Positions 7,899 to 12,160 of a DNA stretch of 12,160 nucleotides are shown piece after piece. The DNA is from Deltaproteobacteria bacterium (GTDB lineage: Bacteria > Desulfobacterota > Desulfuromonadia > Desulfuromonadales > Geopsychrobacteraceae). Where the stretch lies: the NCBI GenBank assembly GCA_009993495.1, contig JAACTI010000173.1:1-12160 (forward strand), read 5' to 3'. Positions within the stretch are counted from its first letter, which is position 1. Each line of letters starts with the position of its first letter. Both the position numbers and the translations under genes were made by a program. The notes below the pieces were generated by a model that searched no databases, had not been told where the DNA came from, and saw only the letters and a program-made list of their open reading frames with translations.

Positions 7899-8600
7899 GT
7901 GCAAGAAAAGTTGAATCTGCTCAGAGAATTACAGGAAATTGACCAGGAACTGGCGCAGGCTGCTGCGGTACGTCAAGGTTTCGAAGACGAGTCGCAGGGT
8001 TTGACTGCAGAGCAGGATCGCGTTCAGGTGATGGCTGATGAGCTGCTCGCGCAGCTCGATGTGCTGCAACAGGATCTGGCGCAACTGCGGCAGCAGCAAG
8101 GAATCGAGACCGACCAGATTAAAAAAGCGGAAAGTCGTTTGCCCGCGATTCAGACTCAGAAAGAGTATGTTGCCGTTCTCAAAGAAATCGATATGGCTAA
8201 AAAGACCTGCCTCGAAACTCAGACCCAGATCAGTGAAATAAACAAACAGATCGATGAACTGGAAGCGGACTTGGCGGAGAAAAACACCAGTCTTGATATC
8301 ATGAAAAAACAGACCGCAGCACGCGGCAAGGAAATTGAGGCGCTGCTGTCCGAGAATGAGCAGAAGATTTCCGCGCGCCGCGCAACCCGCGAAAGCCTGG
8401 CGAAAGATCTGCCCAAATCGTTGCTGAGTAAATACCAGCGAATTTTTGCGCGCCGTGAGGGTTTGGCACTTGTCGGTGTCGCCGAAGGGGCTTGCTGCGG
8501 GTGTCACATGCAATTGCCGCCGCAGCAGTACAATCAACTGCATCGCGGTACGGAATTGCAAAGCTGTCCCCATTGTAACCGCTTGCTCTATATGGATTAG
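7899..8600 (+). CDS. Coiled-coil C4-type zinc ribbon protein (DUF164 family)
   Basis: This 233-residue protein has an extended N-terminal coiled coil (about 1-185, rich in Gln, Glu, Leu and Lys, with segments such as EINKQIDELEADLAEK). A C-terminal zinc ribbon has C199-X2-C202 in ACCGCHMQLPPQQYNQL and C223-X2-C226 in CPHCNRLLY. The layout and the GCHM-LPPQ...CP-C-RLLY signature are typical of the family, which often sits beside Nif3-like genes. A nucleic-acid or protein-binding role has been suggested, but no function is established. I chose GTG 7899 because GGAGG (7889-7893) lies 5 nt upstream and the protein then begins at the family's usual point. A longer in-frame ATG at 7812 would overlap the Nif3 gene by 50 nt and add residues unlike the family. 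rnpB starts 27 nt after the stop. Confidence 0.88.
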   Translation: MQEKLNLLRELQEIDQELAQAAAVRQGFEDESQGLTAEQDRVQVMADELLAQLDVLQQDLAQLRQQQGIETDQIKKAESRLPAIQTQKEYVAVLKEIDMAKKTCLETQTQISEINKQIDELEADLAEKNTSLDIMKKQTAARGKEIEALLSENEQKISARRATRESLAKDLPKSLLSKYQRIFARREGLALVGVAEGACCGCHMQLPPQQYNQLHRGTELQSCPHCNRLLYMD

Positions 8601-8627
8601 CGCTCCAGGGCGCAATTTGATCCGTTT

Positions 8628-9033
8628 CGTGGTTGGAGAAGAACAGGCGATCGCTGCCTGCCGTTGCTGCGGCAACGGTGGGGGGAGGAAAGTCCGGGCT
8701 CCGCAGGACAGGATGGTTCCTAACGGGAACCGGGGGCAACCCTAGGGAAAGTGCCACAGAGAGAAGACCGCCTGTCATCGCCTTGCGCGATGGCAGGTAA
8801 GGGTGAAAGGGTGAGGTAAGAGCTCACCGGCTTTGGCGGCGACGTCAAAGGCCAGGTAAACCCCATCCGGAGCAAGACCAAATAGGGGAACGTTTGAGGA
8901 TGGTCCGTCCGAAGTTCCCGGGTTCGGTCGCTTGAGACCGTCGGCAACGGCGGCCCTAGATGAATGATCGCTGCTCGGTGGCGGGTAACTGCCATCGGGT
9001 ACAGAACCCGGCTTACGGTCTTCTCCGACCACG
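8628..9033 (+). ncRNA. rnpB: RNase P RNA, bacterial class A
   Basis: This is the catalytic RNA of RNase P, which trims the 5' leader of tRNA precursors. The ends are set by a 15-bp P1 helix: CGTGGTTGGAGAAGA (8628-8642) pairs with TCTTCTCCGACCACG (9019-9033) with one G-T wobble. Universally conserved segments are present in order: GAGGAAAGTCCGGGCTCC (8685-8702), AGGTAAGGGTGAAAGGGTG (about 8795-8813), GGTAAACCCCATCCGGAGCAAGACC for the L15 region that contacts tRNA CCA (about 8855-8879), CAAATAGG, CTAGATGAATGATCGC, and ACAGAACCCGGCTTA (9001-9015), which forms P4 with the first segment. The length of about 406 nt is slightly above E. coli's 377. No convincing dedicated promoter is visible upstream, so it may be co-transcribed with the zinc-ribbon gene or use a promoter inside it. 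The mature ends are inferred from pairing. Confidence 0.97.
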
Positions 9034-9039
9034 TCTTTT

Positions 9040-9074
9040 CGGCAGTGCTCCTTGGGGGCACTGCCGTTTTTTTT
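9040..9074 (+). terminator. Rho-independent terminator of rnpB
   Basis: CGGCAGTGC (9040-9048) pairs with GCACTGCCG (9058-9066), extendable through TCC/GGG toward the loop. Eight T follow (9067-9074). It starts 6 nt after the P1 helix of RNase P RNA and clearly ends that transcript. Confidence 0.93.
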
Positions 9075-9146
9075 ACGCGGCGTTGCACGCAGATCGGCGT
9101 CTTCGTGGGCGGCACTTTTTTTCAGGGGCATAACCGACAATTCCTC

Positions 9147-9174
9147 TGGATTCGCAAAACGTGAGGCGTAAAAT
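9147..9174 (+). promoter_or_regulatory. Possible promoter for the DUF362 gene
   Basis: TAAAAT (9169-9174) is a good -10 match. The best -35 at normal spacing is TGGATT (9147-9152, 16 nt), which is poor. A promoter is expected here because the rnpB terminator lies upstream and the gene starts at 9232. The rest of 9075-9231 shows no ORF or other clear element. Confidence 0.3.
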
Positions 9175-9231
9175 AACCCAAAGAGAATGGCCCTCAGTGG
9201 ATTCAGATTTCATCGACAGGAGGAAAAATTT

Positions 9232-10359
9232 ATGGCAGCACCAGTCTGGATGATAGATTTGCGGACGGGACACCGCGAAAATTTATTTCACAAACTCGAA
9301 CGTCTGCTTGAAGAGGCGGGGCTGCAACAGGTCATTGCGGCTGAAGATGTGTGCGCGGTCAAAATTCATTTTGGGGAAAAGGGTGGTCACGCCTTTATCC
9401 GCCCGGTCTTCATCCGGCGGGTGGTTGACGCCATTCGTCATCTGGGCGGAAAACCCTTTTTGACCGACAGCTGCACCCTCTATCCCGGTGAGCGCAAACA
9501 AGCGGTTTCGGCGCTGGAGTGTGGCATTGAAAATGGTTTCGCTTACGCGGTGGTTAATGCCCCTCTGATTATGTGCGACGGCTTGCGTGGTCATTCGTCC
9601 CGGCGGGTGCCGATTGCGGGTGATATTCTCAAAAGTGCCGATATCGGCCTCGAAATTCTCGAAGCTGATAGCCTGGTGGTGGTGAGTCATTTCAAATGCC
9701 ACGAACTGACCGGCTTTGGCGGGGCGATTAAAAATATCGCCATGGGATGTTCGAGTCGCGAAGGCAAGCTGGAGCAGCACTCAACCGTCGCGCCGGTCGT
9801 CAACGCCAAAAAATGTACTCGCTGCGGGGCCTGCCGCCCCGGTTGCGCTCACGGGGCCCTGGAAATCAGCCATGAATCAGCCCTCATTGATGCCCAGCTT
9901 TGCACCGGCTGTGGTCGTTGTATCAGTCTGTGTCCGACCCGGGCGATTCAGATTCAATGGAATGAAGAAGCGGGCAAGGTTATGCAAAAAATGGCCGAAT
10001 ATGCCCTGGCCGCCCTCAGCGGCAAGCAGGGCAAGATGCTGTTTGTGAATTTCATCACCCAGGTGAGCCCCGCCTGTGATTGCTTCGGCCACAGTGACGC
10101 CGCCATAGTGCCCGATCTGGGTATTTTGGCCTCAACCGATCCGGTGGCTCTGGATCAGGCCTGTGCCGATTTGGTGAATCAGGCCCAGGGTTTGCCCGCA
10201 TCTGCCCTGACCAGTGGCCATGAACCTGGCGGCGATAAATTCCGCGGCGTCCATCCCCGCATCGACTGGGAAATCACCCTCAAGCATGCCGAAAAAATCA
10301 AACTCGGCCAACGCGCTTATCAGCTGAAAAAGCTCCTGCCACAAGGTGAAAGTTGGTAA
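9232..10359 (+). CDS. DUF362 domain protein with two [4Fe-4S] ferredoxin motifs
   Basis: The 375-residue protein has a DUF362 fold split by a ferredoxin-like insert. N-terminal DUF362 motifs include VKIHFGEKGG (43-52), a LTDSCTLYPG segment (77-86) and SHFKCHELTGFGGAIKNIAMGC (152-173). Two cluster motifs follow: C195-X2-C198-X2-C201-X3-C205 and C224-X2-C227-X2-C230-X3-C234-P. The C-terminal part has CDC (282-284) and DPVALDQAC (303-311), both typical of the family. No signal peptide is visible, so it is probably cytoplasmic. Such proteins are common in anaerobes and are presumed redox or metal-cluster proteins, but no reaction is established. The start at ATG 9232 is supported by AGGAGG (9218-9223) 8 nt upstream; an in-frame ATG at 9187 lacks this. 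It stands alone, converging on the minus-strand gene with a 6-nt gap. Confidence 0.9.
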   Translation: MAAPVWMIDLRTGHRENLFHKLERLLEEAGLQQVIAAEDVCAVKIHFGEKGGHAFIRPVFIRRVVDAIRHLGGKPFLTDSCTLYPGERKQAVSALECGIENGFAYAVVNAPLIMCDGLRGHSSRRVPIAGDILKSADIGLEILEADSLVVVSHFKCHELTGFGGAIKNIAMGCSSREGKLEQHSTVAPVVNAKKCTRCGACRPGCAHGALEISHESALIDAQLCTGCGRCISLCPTRAIQIQWNEEAGKVMQKMAEYALAALSGKQGKMLFVNFITQVSPACDCFGHSDAAIVPDLGILASTDPVALDQACADLVNQAQGLPASALTSGHEPGGDKFRGVHPRIDWEITLKHAEKIKLGQRAYQLKKLLPQGESW

Positions 10360-10365
10360 GTCAAC

Positions 10366-11394
10366 TCACCACATCTCTTCGACCAGGAGATCGATTTTTT
10401 GCAGATTCTGACCGGTTTCAAGGGTGATGGAACTATCCTGGCTGCCGGTGTAGCGCCCGTAAAGCTCGCCCGGAGCCGGAGCTCCTCCCAGGGTGTTGCG
10501 CGCCGCCAGGTAATAGCGCCCCCCTTCAGGAAAGCTCAAAACATATTCGCCCTGCGCGTTAGAAGGCTGGGAAACATAAAGGGGCCGGTTCAGCATGCTG
10601 CTATCGGCATAAAGCAGCACCCGCACCCCAGCGACGGTTGAGCCGACGGCATTGAGCACGCGGCCACTGACGCTGGTCTGACCGAACATGTGCCCGGCCA
10701 GCTTTTTGACATTGTCCGGCACCTCGACCAAATCGATGCCAAGCCGCGCCACCTGGCCCGGCTTAAGCACCAAGGGATTGGCGGCGTAATAACCAAAGTA
10801 ATCCCCCGCCTGCAAGGGCCCCATCAACTGGCCGCTACTGCGCTGCCGCGCCAACAGAAAATAGGTGCCCGCCCCCAGGGGAAGCTCGATAAAACCCGCG
10901 GCATTCGACGGCTGACTCATGGCCAACCCCATGCCCTTCAACTGGCTGGTCAGATCGGGATAAACCGTCAGAATCACGCCCGCTACCGGCTGCCCCTGGC
11001 GACTGACTTGCACCAGTAAACCAGCGTCAATCAGCGCTTTTTCCTGAGGCGCTCCCGGTGTTTTACGTGCCAGGCTCATTTTAATATCGCTGGCACCATT
11101 TTGACCAACCCGCACCGGGTTACGCCCATAATAGGCAAATTCGTCGGCACTTTCCGCCAAGAAATAGTAATCCCCCGGCTCAATCTGCATGTGAAACCGG
11201 CCATCGGTGGTCGTCGGTGCCGAAACATAGGCCGGGGTGCCACGAAAATGTGTGCTTGTTCCCGGCCAGGCCCCAACCCGTACCCCGGCCACAGGCTGCC
11301 CGGCGCGCGAGGTTTTGCCGCTGACCTGGGTGGGTGACGCCTGCACCAGACTTACCGGGGTGATTAACAGCAAAATGAGACAGAATCGAAACAT
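10366..11394 (-). CDS. Secreted protein with three carboxypeptidase-regulatory-like beta-sandwich repeats
   Basis: The gene encodes 342 residues starting MFRFCLILLLITPVSLVQA, a clear Sec signal peptide with probable cleavage after VQA (residue 19). I chose this ATG over a longer in-frame one at 11499 because of the signal peptide and because the extra 35 residues overlap the upstream leader and hairpin. An AAAGG lies 12 nt upstream, somewhat far. The mature part is three copies of one unit (about 23-110, 125-224 and 241-340). Each has a G-x-PVAGV or STVAGV strand, a YVSxP or MSQPSN-x-x-G turn, a G-x-Y-Y/F-LAR strand, a YG or YYG-x-Y/N segment and an alternating hydrophobic end (IDLLVEE). These resemble carboxypeptidase regulatory-like/Cna-B folds, which usually act in structure or binding. 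No catalytic residues or C-terminal anchor are visible. Its function is unknown; it lies downstream of the 18-codon ORF. Confidence 0.82.
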   Translation of the reverse strand: MFRFCLILLLITPVSLVQASPTQVSGKTSRAGQPVAGVRVGAWPGTSTHFRGTPAYVSAPTTTDGRFHMQIEPGDYYFLAESADEFAYYGRNPVRVGQNGASDIKMSLARKTPGAPQEKALIDAGLLVQVSRQGQPVAGVILTVYPDLTSQLKGMGLAMSQPSNAAGFIELPLGAGTYFLLARQRSSGQLMGPLQAGDYFGYYAANPLVLKPGQVARLGIDLVEVPDNVKKLAGHMFGQTSVSGRVLNAVGSTVAGVRVLLYADSSMLNRPLYVSQPSNAQGEYVLSFPEGGRYYLAARNTLGGAPAPGELYGRYTGSQDSSITLETGQNLQKIDLLVEEMW

Positions 11395-11419
11395 AGAAGT
11401 TATTTGCCTTTCAAACGAC

Positions 11420-11443
11420 AAAAGGCCGGGGAATCCCGACCTT
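11420..11443 (-). terminator. Terminator-like hairpin between the 18-codon ORF and the secreted-protein gene
   Basis: On the minus strand AAGGTCGGG (11443-11435) pairs with CCCGGCCTT (11430-11422) over 9 bp with one T-G, around the loop ATTC. The T run is short: four T, two of them inside the stem. It lies 24 nt after the small ORF stop and 25 nt before the secreted-protein ATG. It could partly terminate transcription or stabilise the 3' end of the short upstream mRNA, lowering expression of the downstream gene. Confidence 0.5.
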
Positions 11444-11467
11444 CTGTGGTGAACTTTGGTGGTGGTT

Positions 11468-11524
11468 TCAGCAGGGATGAACGTTACTGCTACCGACAAC
11501 CTTGGGCTTCATGTACTTTTTCAT
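11468..11524 (-). CDS. Short peptide ORF (18 aa), candidate precursor or leader peptide
   Basis: The ORF encodes MKKYMKPKVVGSSNVHPC followed by TGA. It is too short for normal gene calling, but its initiation region is the best in the window: AAAGGAGG (minus strand 11537-11530), 8 nt complementary to the 16S rRNA 3' end, stands 5 nt before the ATG. The peptide has a basic N-terminus, a YxxP motif (Y4-P7) of the kind used as a recognition element in lasso and related RiPP leaders, and a single Cys as the last residue after HP. It lies downstream of a sigma54-like element and upstream of a secreted repeat protein. It may be a small RiPP-like peptide, a regulatory leader peptide, or an unrelated short protein. 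No radical SAM, protease or other maturation gene is visible here. Translation seems likely from the ribosome-binding site; function is not known. Confidence 0.55.
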   Translation of the reverse strand: MKKYMKPKVVGSSNVHPC

Positions 11525-11535
11525 AAGTGCCTCCT

Positions 11536-11640
11536 TTACGGTGATAGGTGAGAGTGATTTGCGTCAAAGGGCGTAATTTTTCGGAAGTCTACTCTTTTTA
11601 GCGGGAGATTTCCATCTGTTTCAGCAACTATTTTATTCAT
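11536..11640 (-). CDS. Possible 34-aa ORF directly upstream of the 18-codon ORF (doubtful)
   Basis: From ATG 11640 the minus strand reads 34 codons (MNKIVAETDG... to ...DANHSHLSP) and stops at TAA 11538-11536. That TAA overlaps the Shine-Dalgarno of the next ORF, an arrangement suited to coupled translation. Against it, no ribosome-binding site precedes the ATG, and the predicted sigma54 start site falls at or next to the ATG, so translation would have to be leaderless. The frame also stays open upstream into low-plausibility sequence. It could simply be the 5' untranslated leader of the 18-codon ORF. Confidence 0.25.
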   Translation of the reverse strand: MNKIVAETDGNLPLKRVDFRKITPFDANHSHLSP

Positions 11641-11650
11641 TCCAGAGCTA

Positions 11651-11666
11651 TGCAAAAAACGTGCAA
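11651..11666 (-). promoter_or_regulatory. Sigma54-like (-24/-12) promoter element
   Basis: On the minus strand TTGCACG-TTTT-TTGCA matches the RpoN consensus TGGCACG-N4-TTGCW at every defined position except one G of the -24 GG pair, with correct spacing. The predicted start is about 11-12 nt downstream, near 11641, so the transcript would carry about 100 nt before the Shine-Dalgarno at 11537. Sigma54 promoters are common in Geobacter relatives. The -24 mismatch makes this a candidate only. Confidence 0.45.
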
Positions 11667-11843
11667 AATTCAGAAAAACCTGCCTTGCGGTTAGAACCTG
11701 TGGCACTCGTTCGTCTCCAGCGAGGCAATGGTGGCCGGGGGCGCGGTCGTCCGGACGGCGACAGCTAGGCTCCAGAGATGGAGTCATGCGGCCCGTGAAA
11801 TGGGTGGCTCGGGCTCTGTTTCTACGGAGCTGAAGAGTTTTAA
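11667..11843 (-). other. GC-rich, hairpin-rich spacer between the ArgP-like gene and the sigma54-like element
   Basis: No credible protein is seen on either strand. On the minus strand several short hairpins follow one another: GCCCG/CGGGC (about 11812-11789), CTCCA-TCTC-TGGAG (about 11783-11770), the 10-bp palindrome CGTCCGGACG (11757-11748), CTCG/CGAG (about 11723-11705), and GGTT-CTA-ACC near 11697-11688. The palindrome lies about 90 nt upstream of the sigma54-like element, where enhancer-binding proteins bind. The stretch could be an upstream activator region or a structured RNA. I recognise no known RNA family in it. Confidence 0.3.
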
Positions 11844-12160
11844 TCAGAGCTCTTCTTGCCACAGCACCTGGCGGGTAACCTGCCGCAAGCATTTTTCAAG
11901 TTGGGCCAATACATCTGAAGCAATATTCCAACAGTGCCAATAGAGCCGCACTGCTTCACGGCTGGCAGAAACCTCCATCAGTTCACCCGCAGCCCGCCAG
12001 CCTTCACTCTGCTGATCGGGCAGAGCCCCATAGGCCAGTCCGCGACGGATCACTTCGGCGAAAGCCTCGGGTGAAGGCACCGAATGCGTCGGAATAACCG
12101 GCAGATTTTGCCCCAGATCCTGGTGCAGCAGGCGAAATTGTAAGGCATCATGGCGACCAA
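11844..12160 (-). CDS. LysR-family regulator, ArgP/IciA-like, C-terminal part (partial)
   Basis: The C-terminal 105 residues of a gene that begins beyond the window's right edge are visible; the frame is open to base 12160 and stops at TGA 11846-11844. The sequence HSVPSPEAFAEVIRRGLAYGALPD, followed by GELMEVS and a VRLYWHCW segment, lines up with the effector-domain end of E. coli ArgP (its SSEAFVQLARQG..., SGELIDL and LYWH segments). ArgP is a LysR-type activator that responds to arginine and lysine and controls the exporter gene argO. The DNA-binding N-terminus is outside the window, so the LysR class rests on this effector-domain match. A neighbouring LysE/ArgO-type exporter gene beyond the edge would support the call. 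No terminator is obvious after the stop. Confidence 0.72.
   Translation of the reverse strand, partial: GRHDALQFRLLHQDLGQNLPVIPTHSVPSPEAFAEVIRRGLAYGALPDQQSEGWRAAGELMEVSASREAVRLYWHCWNIASDVLAQLEKCLRQVTRQVLWQEEL

Noticed and set aside
8720..9140. Open frames on both strands inside the RNase P RNA gene
   Set aside because: They coincide with the conserved rnpB structure and have no ribosome-binding sites or recognisable protein motifs.
11446..11470. TGA after the HPC end of the 18-mer as a selenocysteine codon, extending the frame by about 20 codons
   Set aside because: The hairpin downstream starts 24 nt after the TGA and its ATTC loop lacks the features of a bacterial SECIS element; the extended frame shows no recognisable motif.
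11395..11499. N-terminal extension of the secreted repeat protein from ATG 11499
   Set aside because: It would bury the signal peptide 35 residues inside, and it overlaps the 18-codon ORF and the terminator-like hairpin.
11680..11712. Minus-strand GCCACAG...CGCAAGGC resembling the GCCACTG...GGGAAGGC core of a cobalamin riboswitch
   Set aside because: There is no B12 box and no matching 5' domain nearby, and an AT-rich sequence follows instead. The likeness is limited to a few bases.
11641..11892. Long minus-strand frame (118 codons in all) ending with the 34-codon ORF
   Set aside because: The upstream part overlaps the ArgP-like gene in another frame, is Arg/Pro-rich in the manner of a GC-rich shadow frame, and covers the hairpin block and the sigma54-like element.

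Overview
The window looks like chromosomal core sequence from a Desulfuromonadales/Geobacter-type bacterium (the former Deltaproteobacteria). This rests on the gene order mutS2-dnaG-rpoD-tRNA-Nif3-zinc ribbon-rnpB, on the ferredoxin-like DUF362 protein, and on moderately high GC with uniform codon use. No species can be named, and no IS element, phage gene, CRISPR array or other mobile DNA is visible.

Positions 1-6309 (+) form a replication/transcription block. It holds the 3' end of a cvpA-like membrane gene, mutS2 (2 nt away), dnaG (ATGA overlap with mutS2) and, after a 101-nt gap, rpoD. This is a variant of the bacterial macromolecular-synthesis operon in which mutS2 sits upstream of primase and the housekeeping sigma factor. 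A sigma70-type promoter then drives a CAU-anticodon tRNA (6399-6475) whose acceptor stem suggests tRNA-Ile2 rather than elongator tRNA-Met.

Positions 6476-9074 (+) hold a 258-nt leader/intergenic stretch ending in a strong intrinsic terminator only 17 nt before the next start codon. After it come a Nif3/YqfO-family metal protein, a coiled-coil C4 zinc-ribbon protein, and the class A RNase P RNA gene (8628-9033) with its own terminator. A DUF362 protein with two [4Fe-4S] motifs follows (9232-10359, +).

From 10366 to the end, genes lie on the minus strand. Reading right to left, these are the C-terminal part of an ArgP-like LysR regulator, a GC-rich hairpin-rich spacer, and a sigma54-like -24/-12 element. 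Then come a possible 34-codon ORF, an 18-codon ORF with a perfect 8-nt Shine-Dalgarno sequence (MKKYMKPKVVGSSNVHPC), a terminator-like hairpin, and a secreted protein made of three beta-sandwich-type repeats. This minus-strand unit is the least ordinary part of the window. It resembles a small peptide (possibly RiPP-like) followed by an exported partner, but no maturation enzyme is present here, so its function is open.
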